A model generated the notes under the pieces. That model was given only the letters and a program-made list of their open reading frames with translations, was not told the origin of the DNA and ran no database searches. A DNA stretch of 64,000 nt from contig NC_058161.1 in assembly GCF_020080835.1 (NCBI RefSeq), positions 18,527,603 through 18,591,602 on the forward strand, given 5' to 3'. Positions 1 to 11,526 of this stretch are shown here, one piece after another (within the stretch, counting starts at the first letter, position 1; each line of letters begins with the position of its first letter). This stretch comes from Cotesia glomerata. Taxonomy: Eukaryota > Arthropoda > Insecta > Hymenoptera > Braconidae. The translations under genes were made by a program, and so were the position numbers.

Positions 1-201
1 AAATTTTTGAAAATTGAAAATTCTTGATCTTCAACAATTTTGATGATTAATTACAAATAAATAAATTACTTAACACCAGGTTTCATGCACGTGATTGTAA
101 AGAAGAATACTCAAAGTTTCTATTGAAAAAATAATATCTGGTTATAATTTTTATTAAATAAAAAAAACGTGATCAAAGTTAGTGCATTTGTAAGAGATAT
201 C

Positions 202-649
202 CGAACAAAAACAGTTTCACTGTAAAAAAAATCGCGCCAAGTCCACGTTCATAAGATTATTAAGAAAAAAAAATTTGTATTTTTCTTTGCAAAAATATAT
301 AAAATTAAAAAATTAAAAAATCCAAGTAACCGATATGATTGTTTATGATTTTCGGAAATTAAAAAAAATTTTGTTACAAATTTAAAAATTAAAAAAAAAA
401 GTTTGGAACGTATTTAGTGTGCGCGGTTGCAAAATTTAAAAAAATTGAAATACACAATGACGCACACCAAGTACGTTCCAAAATTTTTTTCTTAATTTTT
501 AAATTTATAACAAAATTTTTTAATTTTCCGAAAATCATAAACAATCATATCGGTTACTTGATTTTCTTATAATTTAATACAAATTTTTTTCTTAATAATC
601 TTATGAACGTGGATCGCGATTTTTTACAGTGAAATGTTTTTGTTCGGAT
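202..649. mobile_element. Palindromic MITE of about 450 bp
   Basis: The left arm starts CCGAACAAAAACAGTTTCAC and continues through CACGTTCATAAGATTATTAAG. The right arm is its reverse complement, ending in CTTAATAATCTTATGAACG and TTTTTGTTCGG. The arms are close to full length, with a short centre around 420-470 (GTGTGCGCGGTTG), so the transcript would fold into one long hairpin. It lies at the left boundary of the sequence missing from the sister copy at 17208. Non-coding. Confidence 0.75.
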
Positions 650-1183
650 TTTAGTATTGTAATTATAATAAAGTACAATTGGTACCAATTTAATTAAATC
701 TTGTGTTTGTTGCATTTTTTATAGCAAACTATCCCCTTGAAACTACAGTTTATGTAAAAATAATTCCAGCGCACCCTGGCGGGTGTAGATGCAAGCTGTG
801 AAATATCTATTTTTAACTGTAGTTTCCCATCTAATGAAGGATTACTATGCATTCTCGAATTATTTAGTCTGTGGCAGATCACTTTGCCCATCGAAAAAAG
901 TCAGGATCGAAATTTTTGCGTTGCTATAGTTTGTGCTGATTAAATTTAATAATTTCAAGTAGATTAATTGTTATAAGTGAATATAATTAATTAATAACAG
1001 TCAAATAAAGTATGAATTACTGTTATAATATACAATTTAGGAAAAAAAAGTACCGTAGAATTAAATAAAATTTTGCAACCTCAAAATACCGTTCTGCTTA
1101 CAGTAAACACAGTCGGTAGTCTGGCGCTCCGTTTACAGCAGATTTGAACGGAACTTGGCGCCAGATTCTACCGAATCTGTGGA
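650..1183. other. Unassigned insertion sequence with a short unassigned open frame
   Basis: This segment is absent from the homologous copy at 17208 and follows the palindromic MITE. On the - strand an open frame of 65 codons (694-891) runs from ATG; it has a few Cys and Lys residues near its end, but I recognise no domain. It could be a scrap of a transposon gene. The right end (about 1108-1181) forms a strong hairpin, listed separately. Confidence 0.4.
1108..1181. ncRNA. Strong ~70-nt hairpin, precursor-like or MITE remnant
   Basis: The left arm, ACAG-TCGGTAG-TCTGGCGC-TCCGTT, pairs with the right arm, AACGGA-(ACTTG)-GCGCCAGA-TT-CTACCGA-AT-CTGT, around a loop of about 13 nt. Length and bulges resemble a pre-miRNA, and the GC content is well above the surroundings. 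It could equally be the remains of a small inverted-repeat element, and there is no expression evidence. Confidence 0.25.
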
Positions 1184-1699
1184 TTTATTAGAACATAAAG
1201 TATAAAAAGTCGTACCTAAGTAGATCTGCTCTGATCAGAGCAGATCTAATTAGATCTATCCATATCCACTTTATGATTACATATATGTATCAAGCTTGAT
1301 CTGATTTGATCTAACTTGATCTGATCATATCTAAACTTTTTTTCCCGCTTAATAATCAGATTAAATTAGATCTGCATAGATTAAGTCAGATCTATTTATA
1401 TCTAATTTTTAATTTAATTTTGATCAAACTTGATCTGGATTGATCTAATTTGATCAGAGTTGATCTAGTTTGATTAGAACAGATCTATTCATATCTACTT
1501 TTCAATTTCATTTTGATCAAACTTGATCTGGTTTGATCTAAGCAGATTAAATTAGATCTGTCTATATCTACTTAGATCTAAATTTAGATCAAATCTGATC
1601 TGCTCAGATCAAATCTGATCTGCTCAGATCAAATTTGATCAGAGCAGATCTAAACTTTTTTTTCCGGGTAGTCACTGTGACCAAATAGGCTGAATAAAT

Positions 1700-1850
1700 T
1701 CTAATTTAAATAGATATTATGTATATGTATATATGAAAAATATATCAAAAATACATGTGGGTATTCAAATGAAAGGTCTCGATAAGTGCAACTCCAGGAT
1801 GAGCTTAAAAAATGTCAATAATTAAGAAATTACGTTGTATTTTGTTCACT
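1700..1850. repeat. Fragment of the TGTGGGTACTCAAATGAAAG repeat (Helitron-like family)
   Basis: It contains AAATATATCAAAAATACATG, GTGGGTATTCAAATGAAAGG and GATGAGCTTAAAAAATGTCA, which match the repeat unit that is abundant at 43490-45270. The ends are not clear. Confidence 0.6.
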
Positions 1851-2120
1851 GATGATATTTTTAACGTTGATGTTATTAAATATAGTAACCGCTAAAAATA
1901 CTTTTTTTTTAATATTAAATTCTAAATGATGGATTTATACTTTTTTAATATTTAATAAAATTCCTGAGAGTCCGACGTACAATTTAGTACAGTAAAAATT
2001 AACCAGAATCTTATCAAATTTTACGATTTATTTTTTTCTGTGCAAAGTTCTGATACAATTTTAAACATTTCATTCTTGTAATCAATTCCTAATTCAACAT
2101 CTCTAAAAATTTTGTTGCAG

Positions 2121-2919
2121 AATTTCATCAATTCCATCAACTTCCCGACCAATTTCCCCGCCAACAATTACTTCTACAGAAGTTCCAGTAACTGAAGCTT
2201 ACAACGTAACTGGAACATGTTCTGCAGCAAACGAGCGTACCCACTACTTCTGCAACAACGGAGATAAGTTTATCATAAACAACATCCCTACCTACGTCCG
2301 TTCAATTGAAATTTACGACAGTCATATTCCGTATCTTCCTGCCGGGTGGTTTTCACGCTTCAGAAACCTAACTGAACTTACCATCCGCGGATGTTCTCTG
2401 GAAGATATCGACCCTCGCGCATTCCACGGCCTTTACAAGCTCGAAAAACTGGTGATCACTGACAACCGATTATCAGTGATCCGCAACAGTTGGTTCCGCG
2501 ATTGCAAGTCGCTTTATTGGCTAGATTTGAGCAAGAACAACCTTATGGAGATAGAGGCGGATGCTTTTGACAACTTGCAACATCTTCAGTACCTCAATAT
2601 TGAAGACAACGCTTTCCAGTGCATTTACACTGGATATTTTACGGAACAGGATCAAAATTGGCGAAGATTGCCGAGACTAAAAGTCCTTGAATTCGGCAAC
2701 AATCCACTTAAATGGAGGTGTTATCAAGAATTACGTCAATTTCTTGAAGTTAGGATTATTGGGTACACGTACTTTAAGTGTCCGCATGACAGCAAAGCTT
2801 TGGTGAGAGAGTTGTTGAATGAAAACAAAATGGACGGAACTGCTCCTAGCGCGGGGTTCAAATTGCGATTTGATCACTTCACTTTTCTTCTGGTCATTTT
2901 GTTGTTTAATATCTTTTAA
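2121..2919 (+). CDS. Leucine-rich-repeat surface protein, last exon (partial)
   Basis: This is the terminal exon of an extracellular LRR protein. A splice acceptor (TTTTGTTGCAG) ends at 2120 and the frame is open for 265 codons to TAA at 2917-2919. In order it shows a Ser/Thr/Pro-rich stalk (about 1-27), a Cys-bearing LRRNT-like segment (about 33-46, TGTCSAANERTHYFC), four or five LRRs (about 55-170, for example LYWLDLSKNNLMEIEADAF and LQYLNIEDNAFQC), an LRRCT-like cap (NNPLKWRCYQELRQFL ... YFKCPHD), and a C-terminal hydrophobic tail (FTFLLVILLFNIF). That tail suggests a GPI-anchor signal or terminal membrane segment. The signal peptide must lie in an upstream exon that I cannot see. Codon third positions are GC-richer than the flanks, as expected for a constrained gene. 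LRR proteins of this type act in cell adhesion or recognition; the ligand is unknown. The exact family is not resolved (connectin-, chaoptin- or LRRC15-like). Confidence 0.8.
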
Positions 2920-3086
2920 TTAAATTAGTCATTAGTTATGGTTACTATTTAATGATTATTGAAATTGAGTACTGTTGTATTCGACTAAAATGTGTTCGGA
3001 TAGTGTACCTGATAAGAAACTTAACGCTTACGTAGCTACACGATAATTTTAACTAAAAAGTATTGAACATTGATAAAAACATTTCC
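2920..3086 (+). other. 3' flank/UTR of the LRR gene
   Basis: AT-rich sequence between the stop codon and the next transposon. I see no obvious AATAAA in it, so the poly(A) site is not assigned. Confidence 0.4.
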
Positions 3087-3330
3087 CCTATCGAAAAAAT
3101 CCATATTGGAAAACAGCCTGGATTCCCAAATGGCGTTTTCGGATAGATTCCCATATGGCTTCCTATATAGGAATCCAGGGTAGGATCCTACATAGATTCC
3201 CATATTAATCAGGCGAAAAAAAATTTATTTAAAAAATTAAAAATAATTATGAAGTAATTGCTATTAATTAATTATTAATTGAAATTAATTTTGAAAAACT
3301 GATTTTGTAATTGTATCTAATGAAAAAACT

Positions 3331-3412
3331 GCTCGCGTCTGATGGACTTGAACCCGGTACCTCATGGTTGACAGTCTTCTATGCTACTCACTGGCCTAAG
3401 TCACGTTCTTAC
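3331..3412 (-). tRNA. Degenerate tRNA-like segment (tRNA-derived)
   Basis: Read on the - strand, it has an A-box-like TTAGGCCAGTGAGTAGCA, an anticodon-loop-like CTGTCAA (GTC, Asp-like) and a T-arm/B box CGGGTTCAAGTCC. The anticodon stem and acceptor stem do not pair properly, so this is a tRNA-derived segment or pseudo-tRNA rather than a working gene. Confidence 0.5.
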
Positions 3413-3587
3413 AAGGCCTATGTTTATTCCACTTATATAAATTTAATATAGGAATCCATACTTCCAATGTGGATTTCCCATACAGGAATCCATGAACCCA
3501 CAGATTCTTATGTGGATTCCTATAAAAATTCATATTTCCTATGTGGATTTCCCATATAGGTATCCATGTATCCACAGGTTCCTACCC

Positions 3588-4146
3588 CCATGAAAAAAAA
3601 ATATATGTCGAAAAATATAAAAAATATGTTTTAAATATACATTAAAAATCTATAAAAAATATAGAAATATATTAAAAATATATATAGTAAATATATTTTT
3701 AATAACTAACTTTTGGCCGATTTTCATATATATTTTATATATTTTAGATATATTCAAAATATATCTTAAAATACATAAAAAATACATAGCTAAAAATATA
3801 AAAAAAATATATTTTAAACATATCTAAAATATATTTGAAATATATAAAATATATATGAAAATCGGCCAAAAGTTAGTTATTAAAAATATATTTACTATAC
3901 ATAATTTATATATTTTTTATAGATTTTTAATATATTTAAAATATATTTTTTATGTATTTCAACATATATTTTTTAACTTCCCCCTAAGAAAATTGAAAAT
4001 TTTCAAAAATCGGGAAGTTATTGTTTTCACCCCGTTTTTCGAAAATCGAGTTTTCATCAGATCTCGACGTTTTGAGGCCCTAGGAAGCTTTCCTGACTAT
4101 TTCCGCGATGATGTCACCGTGTCTGTATGTATGTATGTGCGTGTGC

Positions 4147-4198
<52 letters not shown>

Positions 4199-4897
4199 AA
4201 ATCTCTCATAATTTTTGAACGGATCATCCGATTCGATCGAAATATGCGGCGTTTTGAAGAGTTCCTTTGCCCCTAGGATTTTGATACTAATTTACAGAAT
4301 TTGAGTAAATCAATTTTGAGAAATCTCAAAAATAAAATTTCCAAAAATTCGTTTTTTTTTAAATATCTTTTAAACGGCTGAACCGATCAATTCCAAAAAC
4401 TAATCAGCTCTTAACCTCAAAAAACCACGTCGATTGCCACCAGCTCGGTCAAAATCGGTTAATTTGTTCGTGAGATATCGTTGTCGAAAAAAATTGAAAA
4501 AAAAGTTTTTTTCAGAATTTCTATGAAATTTTTAGTCTGATCAGTTTACGCTTGAAAATTTTCCAAAGAACTCAAAAAACTGCGTTGAATGCCGTAAACC
4601 GTGAGAAAATCGGTTAATTCATTCAAAAGTTATTGCGGTTTGAAAACTCAAAAAACAATGTTCTATAAAACTGCCATTAGCCTTTTGAGCTCGAAGAGCT
4701 CAAAAGCACAGAACAGCGATTTATTTGAGCTCGGAGAGCTCAAAATTACACATAAATTATATTTTTGAGCTCGAAGATCTTAAAAAATAAGTGAATTGTT
4801 GAGCACTTAGGTATGGAGGTAGCAGGAAGTTGCAGGGACGGCCTTTAGGGTCAACTGTTTTCCTAATTTTTTTATATTTTTTTTTCATGGGGGTATG
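3588..4897. mobile_element. Nested inverted-repeat element with palindromic AT-rich arms
   Basis: Bounded by CCCCCATGAAAAAAAAATAT and its reverse complement. The first ~370 bp (3600-3965) form a palindrome centred near 3790; CGGCCAAAAGTTAGTTATTA on one side is mirrored by TAATAACTAACTTTTGGCCG on the other. It also hosts a copy of the TTAACTTCCC element (3973-4866). Confidence 0.6.
3973..4866 (+). mobile_element. TTAACTTCCCG element, copy 1
   Basis: Starts TTAACTTCCCCCTAAG and ends GTCAACTGTTTTCCTAA. It carries a (GT)n/(CG)n microsatellite at about 4120-4196 and three GAGCTC-rich palindromes (around 4687, 4730 and 4767). Apparent reading frames through the microsatellite (VCVCVC) are artefacts. 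This is the most diverged of the long copies. Confidence 0.75.
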
Positions 4898-5045
4898 TGG
4901 ATTCCTTTAGGAATCCATACTTCCTATGTGGATTTCCCATATAAATTTATGTGGATTTTTTTGATAAGGTCTTGATTCGAGAAAAGTGTTCTTTTTGAGA
5001 TAATTATTTTATGTCCAGTTGTCATGACGGAAAAAGAATTTTTTA

Positions 5046-5590
5046 ATTGCACGACTCATAATGCGAAGCATCAAAAAGTGCTTTACGATCGAATGATTTT
5101 TTTCGCATCATTTTGGCAAATATTTTTATTATTATACCCTTGTTAGTTCACAAAATCAACATACGTTGCGAACTATTGTTCATTATTTAATGGAGATTAA
5201 TTCCATACTTTTCAAATACTTATTTAGTGCAATAGAAACAGAAAAAAAAACATCAAAATAGTTTAAAAAATTTTCCTGTGCAAGTATGAAACTTGTAAAC
5301 ACTGTAGCTTGTCAAAAAATCCATTAATTGAGTCAAATTATTTTTTTTTTAATTATTTGACGGAATTGCAGGCCCCCTATTGAGAATTGCTATGTAATTC
5401 AGTGTCGTTTAATTGCAATTAATAAAATAAAAAAACCAAAAAACTGTATATCTACATATATTATGTACATTTATCTCAATAAGGGCGCCTAAAAATTATC
5501 GTCCTATTACAGCTATTTTATATTTTTTTCCCAATTTTTATTTTATTACTATTTCATAAGTAAATGAGCATTATGAGTCATGCACTTTTG
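5046..5590. mobile_element. TIR element, TGCAYGACTCATAATGC ends, uninterrupted copy
   Basis: The left end TGCACGACTCATAATGCGAA is inverted at the right as GAGCATTATGAGTCATGCA. It is homologous to the outer parts of 52739-55459, where the same element is split by another transposon. The sequence around 5440-5480 is the empty site for that insertion. No open frame of note. Confidence 0.65.
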
Positions 5591-6255
5591 GATTTTCCAA
5601 AATTTTCTTGTATTACAAAGCATGTAAACCCCACAAAAATATTTTTCTTGAATCAATCTTCTTTTTTCTCAGTGTTAATATCTTGATTTATTCGTACATC
5701 TCATCAAGTTCTGATTTATAACTACAATTTATTTTGAGATTAATTTAGCACATCGTTATCAATAAGCACTTTATAATTATAACTGACTAGAAAATTGTTC
5801 GATTAATTTATTAATTTATTAATAAGTAATTTATTTTTTTAATACTAATGTTGAATTCAATGTAATATTATTAATTTATTAAATGTTAAATATTTTATTA
5901 ATTGTTAATAAAAGTTTTTATTCAAAACTTACAATTGTTGAAAAATTACTTGAGTAATAAAAACAGGTAAGCAAAATACTTTGAAGAATATTAGCAGGAA
6001 ACAGCAATTGGAATTTTTATTGATGTACAGAGATAAGTATTGCGTTTCAATGTCAGAGCAAGACTGAATTTAGCGGTAAGTGCGTCATTATTCTACAAGA
6101 TAAAAGACAAAGAAGACGATATATGCTATCTATTATTTCTTACAATTGTATTTGAAATACTTATGTTTTGTTCAGTTAATATATTTGGTTGCATCGGAAT
6201 TTATTGTAGAATTCATAATACAAAGCATTACTTGAATAATATCAATTTAACAATG
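5591..6255. other. AT-rich stretch, no recognisable gene
   Basis: A 76-codon open frame on the + strand (6040-6270) contains one hydrophobic stretch, but no domain that I recognise and no convincing splice context. I see no other structure. Confidence 0.4.
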
Positions 6256-6552
6256 TCAAAATTTAATTAATTGATAATTTAATTCAAATTCCGCTTTCAA
6301 AATCAACAATCAATAATTCTTGGAATTAAATAAAATTATTCTTCATTGAAGAGAATCGTTTTTTAATAAAGAATTCACTTGTATCGATCGAAGATATTAT
6401 AGTCTCGAACCGAGTAAAAATGTTATCGATCGGAGTAATTAGATCTCTCACACCAAGAAACATGAAATCAAGACAAGAATTTCTTGAAATAAGACAACTA
6501 GGTCTCTTCAAAATAATTTTCTTGGAGCAAGAATATTTTTCTTCAATGAAGA
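6256..6552. mobile_element. Fragment of the CTTGAATCAAG MITE
   Basis: Nearly the same as 10240-10499 and, inverted, 55560-55830: it contains TATCGATCGAAGATATTATA and GATCGGAGTAATTAGATCTC. One end is missing. Small open frames in it are conserved only because the element is repeated. Confidence 0.7.
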
Positions 6553-6557
6553 TATTT

Positions 6558-6716
6558 TTAACTTCCCACTAACAAAATCGAAGATTTTCAAAAATCGGGA
6601 AGTTATTGTTCTCACCTCGTTTTACGAAAATCGAATTTTCATCGAATCTCGACGTTTCGAGGTCCTAAGAAGCTTCCCTGACTATTCCCGCGATGGTGTC
6701 TGTATGTCTGTCTGTA

Positions 6717-6807
<91 letters not shown>

Positions 6808-7489
6808 AAATCTCTCATAATTTTTGAACAGCTTGACCGATTGGATCGCGGTTGGTGCCATTCTAAAGGGCTTGACCAAACTTAGATTTTGTATATACTT
6901 TGGAACGATTCGGACCAGTAGATTTTGAGAAATCGCAAAAAAACTACAAAACAAAATTTTTTCAAAAGTGGTTTTTTTGGAATAACTTTTAAACGGCTTT
7001 ACCGATAAATTTCAAAAACTTATCAGCTCTTAACATCAAAAAACCACGTCGATCGCCGCCAGTCCAGTCAAAATTAGTTGATTCGTTCGTGAGTTATCGT
7101 TGACGAAAGAAAACCGAAAAAAGTATTTTTTCGGAATTACTCCGAAGTTTTCCACTTTGTCAATATAAACTTAAAAATTTTTCATGAAGCTTAAAAAACT
7201 GCGTCGAATGCCACCAACCGCGTGAAAATCGGTTCATTCATTCAAAAGTTATTTCGATTTGAAAATTAAAAAATTAGTACTTTATCAAACTTCTATCAAA
7301 CTTTTGAGCTCGAAGAGCTCAAAAGCATACAAAAGCTATTTTTTTCAACTCGAAGAGCTCAAAATATTACACAAATTGTCTTTATGAGCTCGAAGAGCTC
7401 TAAAACGTCATAAGTGCAATTTCAAGCGTTTAGTTATAGAATTGGCGAGAAGTTGCAGGGATGGCCTTTAGGGTCAACCGTTTTCCTAA
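6558..7489 (+). mobile_element. TTAACTTCCCG element, copy 2
   Basis: Starts TTAACTTCCCACTAAC and ends CAACCGTTTTCCTAA. It contains a long (GT)n run (6720-6790) and GAGCTCGAAGAGCTC palindromes (7306, 7350 and 7385). It is followed directly, after three T's, by another copy in the same orientation. Confidence 0.8.
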
Positions 7490-7492
7490 TTT

Positions 7493-7655
7493 TTAACTTC
7501 CCGCTAAGAAAATCGAAGATTTTCAAAAATCGGGAAGTTATTGTTTTCACCCCGTTTTGCAAAAATCAAGTTTTCATCAGATCTCGACGTTTGAAGGTCA
7601 CAGGAAGCTTCCCTGACTATCCCCGCGAGGTTGTCACGGTGTCTGTATGTATGTA

Positions 7656-7749
<94 letters not shown>

Positions 7750-9743
7750 GTAACGTCCACGTTTTCCAAAAATTATAAAATAATTTATTTTATTTGTCCC
7801 CGGCTCGAAATTTGCTCGCCGGAGTCCAGGGTCATAAACGGGGATTACATTATCAATAACAAAATAATAAACAAAACACTTTATTTTAAATCAATCAAAG
7901 AAAAAAAGAAAACCTCTTTATTGGCCTGAACATGTTAATAAACGATATAAACAAATTAAACAATATTAACAATATATTAGAACAACTCTTCTCACACATA
8001 CTCTCACTCGCCGTGAGCGTCAAAATCGCGAACTAAACTTTAAAAGCTGGTTCCCCGCTTCCCCAGGAGACTAGCCGTCACCCCTGGGCCTAAACCTCTA
8101 CCCCGAGAGCGAATGGAGAGTGTCCATAATAAGGGGCTCTTCGCCCCCACTTACACGGCTTATGATCACCTACCGTACCTCAGCTGAAGGCTTCGGCACG
8201 GGGAGAAGCACTTTCATCCGGTCGGTTCATGATACTTACCTGGGCCTTGGTCAGACTCCAGGTAGAGTATAATCCTCTGGAATTACTTGGTGAAGAGTAT
8301 TCGCCCGAGTAATTCTCCCGAGAAAGAATTGCTTCCTTTATCGAGCCAAATTTTGGCGTTTATCATTTTTTGCCTAACTCTCTTGTAACAAAAAGGAAGA
8401 GTCGTTTTAGACACCTGTCCGGTGTTCTCGAACTAGCATTCAAAAATAATTATTTATTATTTTAATCGCAATTTCCTTCATTTTCTATCCATTCGTCTCG
8501 CCAAATTCTAAGTTTTTATTTTTGAAACTCAAATCTTTATTATTTTAATCGCAATTTTCTTCATTCTCTATCCATTCGTTTCGTCAAATTCACAATTCTT
8601 TATTATTTTAATCGCAATTTCCTTCATTATATATCCATTCGTTGATTTTTCCATACTAAATTGTCTTCGGGACTTATAAAATTTTCGCTTACCTAATTTA
8701 TTTCTTACAAAATAATAATCGTCATTTCTTTCATTTTATATCCATTCATCACTTTCCCATACTAAATCTTGTTCGGAACTTAGAATAATTTTCCCAGTCT
8801 TTTAATTTCTTTTACAATTAATTCGCTCGGCTTCGTAATAATTTCTCACACGCTTATTTTCTTAATTTAATCATACCTTCGGTAACAATAATATAAAATT
8901 ATTAACTAAATAAATACAATAATTAAATAATAATCGCCGCACTAATAACAATAATTGTTTCTATTAATTTTTAAGTAATTAACAACGAATAAACTAAAAT
9001 ACTCAATTACAAAAAGTAAAATTTGGGTCATAGTGTGTGTGTGTGTGTGTGTGAAAGTATGTGAACCGCTTATAACTTTTGAACGGCTTGACCGATTTCA
9101 TCGCGGTTGATGCCATTCAAAAGGGCTTCACCAAACTTAGATTTTGAAAACTATTTGGACCGATTCAGATCAATAGATTTTGAGAAATCTTAAAAAAACT
9201 GAAAAAAAAATTTTTTTCAAATGTGGTTTTTTTGGAATAACTTTTAAACGGCTTTATGGTTCAATTCCAAAAACTAATCAGCTCTTAACCTTGAAAAATC
9301 CCGTCGATCGCCACCAGTCCGGTCAAAATCGGTTGTTTCGTTCGAGAGATATCGTGAACGAAAGAAAACCGAAAAAAGTGTTTTTTCGGAATAACTCCAA
9401 AATTCCTAGCGTGATCAATTCAAAATTTAAAATTCTTTGTGAGGCTTGAAAAACTGCGTCGAATGCTGCCAACCGCGTGAAAATCGGTTTATTCATTCAA
9501 AAGTTATTGCGGTTTAAAAGTTCAAAAAATAGTGTCTTATCAAATCCCTATCAGACTTTTGAGCTCGAAAAGCTCAAAAGCATAGGAAAGCAACTCTTTG
9601 AGCTCGGAGAGCTCAAAATAACCCATAAATTGTATTTTTAAGCTCGAAGAGCTCCAAAACGTCATTGGTGCAATTTTAAGCGCCTAAGTATGGAATTAGC
9701 GGGAAGTTGCAGGGATGGCCTTCAGGGTCAGCCGTTTTCCTAA
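7493..9743 (+). mobile_element. TTAACTTCCCG element, copy 3, split by an LTR-like insertion
   Basis: The two halves, 7493-7748 and about 9031-9743, join to the same layout as the uninterrupted copy at 38242-39096. The break lies in the (GT)n microsatellite. The 3' part has the GAGCTC palindromes (9559, 9600 and 9640) and ends GTTTTCCTAA. Confidence 0.8.
7749..9030. mobile_element. Probable solo LTR inserted in a (GT)n microsatellite
   Basis: The insertion starts TGTAACGTCCACG and ends about ATTTGGGTCA, giving 5'-TG...CA-3'. It is much GC-richer than its surroundings at 7980-8340. It contains a short minisatellite (8460-8760) of about four units built on ATCGCAATTTCCTTCATT plus TATCCATTCGT. 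There are no gag/pol frames, so a solo LTR fits best. The target duplication cannot be defined because the site is (GT)n, and the end points are approximate. Confidence 0.45.
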
Positions 9744-9839
9744 TTTTTTTTTATCAGTGTACAAGCAACAAAGACAAGTCTTGAGCCTAAATAAAAGTTT
9801 CTATTAAAAAAAATTTAGTTCCGATTTATCGATTTGGTA

Positions 9840-10499
9840 CACTGATAGAAAAAATGACTTGATTCAAGGAAAATTTTTTCTTCAAAATGTTATTCTTGTT
9901 TTAAGTAATTCAATTCTCTTAAGTTAAGAAATTGATTCTCGAATAAAGAAGCTTGGGTGTTTTAAAATAAGATATATACAACTTCGCCCAAGAATTTCTT
10001 TCTCTTGGATTAAGATAGACGGTAACATTGGTTCAAGATATTACCGACTTGTTCCAAGTATGGCGCGACTCAAAAATTAACATATTATTTTACTTGTTTT
10101 AAGCATATAAACTTTTGTATTTTTGCTATTTTCTGTATTAATAAATATTTTTCGGCATATAGAGAAATAAAAATTTTTTTACTTCAAAGTTTTTTTCTGA
10201 CTTAAACTTTTATTATTATAAATAAAAAAATTTGTTCTTGAATCAACAATCAATAATTCTTGAAATTAAATAAAATTATTTTTTATTGAAGAGAATCATT
10301 TTTGAACAAAGAATTCACTTGTATCGATCGAAGATAATATAGTTTTGAATCAAGTAAAAATGTTATCGATCGGAGTGATTAGATCTCTCAATCCAAGAAA
10401 CATGAAATCAAGACAAGAATTTCTTAAAATAAGATAACTAGTTCTCTTCAAAATAATTTTCTTGGAGAAAGAATATTTTTCTTGAATGAAAATAGTTTT
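9840..10499. mobile_element. CTTGAATCAAG MITE, near full length
   Basis: Begins CACTGATAGAAAAAATGACT. The arms are made of repeated CAAGAA/TTCTTG motifs. It matches 55547-56139 in the opposite orientation along its whole length. Non-coding. Confidence 0.7.
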
Positions 10500-11526
10500 T
10501 TTATTATTGTAAAAAATTTCAAAAATTATTCGTACAATTTTTTTACTTGTAATTTATTTAATAAAAAAAATCAAAAATTGCTGACCTTTCGCTAATTTAA
10601 GTATCATAATTTTCTTAAATAATTCTTTGAATTTTTCAAGAATTGCTTTTCTTTAAAAATTTCTATTCCCAGATTATAAAAGTTAAAATTCAGAACTTAA
10701 TTTATTTCTTTTTTTTTCTTATTTATTTATTTTCCAAATTAATCTTTAATTTAAAGATTAAACGCACTTAAATAAAACCCAACAATTTTAAATTATCTCA
10801 GCGGTAAGTTAATAAACAATTTCTAATATTTGTTTTTTTTTTACAATTTATTTTTTTTTTATTAAAAACATAAACACACTATTTACATAAACTCCATTCT
10901 CTTAAACTTAAACATTTTAAATCTTAAACTTTACATTATTTACAACCATCAATTTAAGTTAATATATTTATAAGTATATAAAATTATTTAATAGCTAATA
11001 ATACAAGCTGGCGCGGTTATTTTCTTCGATTACAGAGAGTTTGATAAATTACGCAACAGAAAAAAAATATTTTAAAGTTAATCACGCCAAAAATTTTGTC
11101 GACACCAAATTTTAGAATTGAAAATTAAATAACATTCTTTTTTTAATAAATAATTAAAAAAAATTTTTGTTTCAGAATCAAAAAAAAAATTTGTAACCTT
11201 GTTAATTAGCCCCAGCACAATCACATTTAACATTAACGTAATACCCTAATAATCAATTTAATTACAATGATAATTGTTTGGTGATCAATGAATATTTACA
11301 GTGAAATTAACAATAATGATAATAATAATAATTAAAAATAAAATAAAAAAAATCTACAAACTAAGATTATTATCAATAGAATTTTTAAATTACTTATTAT
11401 TATTATAGACATTATAAATAACTTATTTTTAATAAATAAATAAGTGAAAAATTAATTCACTGAAGTTTGTCATGGTCGCGTTTTTTAAATCATTTTTCTG
11501 GCACGTTTCTTATTTTTAACCAATCA
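10500..11526. other. AT-rich intergenic stretch, nothing recognised
   Basis: Homopolymer-rich sequence on the 3' side of the gene at 12390-20056. No open frame, repeat family or RNA gene stands out. Confidence 0.4.

Larger units (their letters stand above)
1..1672. repeat. Partial CCCGGGAAAAAA-type inverted-repeat element, cut by the window edge
   Basis: Positions 1-201 are nearly identical to 17009-17208, and 1184-1672 to 17208-17670, so this is a second copy of the element at 16393-17672. Its left end lies outside the window; its right end reads AAACTTTTTTTTTCCGGG near 1672. The right part (1205-1660) is packed with degenerate GATCTGATC, AGATCTGATCA and CAGATCTAA motifs. Relative to the other copy it carries about 980 bp of extra sequence between 202 and 1183. 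No coding potential is visible in the element itself. Confidence 0.75.
3087..4969. mobile_element. Inverted-repeat element, CCTATCGAAAAAATCCA ends, with nested insertions
   Basis: The left end CCTATCGAAAAAATCCATAT is matched in inverse by TGTGGATTTTTTTGATAAGG at 4950-4969. The arms repeat a degenerate GGAATCCATATGGGAATCC motif in both orientations (3110-3210, 3450-3590, 4900-4960). A tRNA-like segment sits at 3331-3412. A second inverted pair, CCCCCATGAAAAAAAAATAT at about 3588 and its complement at about 4880-4897, marks an element nested inside. No transposase is present. Confidence 0.65.

Noticed and set aside
7414..7929. 171-codon frame with a VCVCVC stretch (also 3855-4211, 38070-38417, 6682-6954)
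   Set aside because: They read through (GT)n/(CA)n microsatellites in repeat copies. Codon content is a by-product of the dinucleotide run.
9180..9449. 89-codon open frame, also at 38543-38812 and 63518-63787, conserved in sequence
   Set aside because: All three lie in the same part of TTAACTTCCCG repeat copies. Similarity is explained by the repeat; other copies have lost the frame and no domain is visible.
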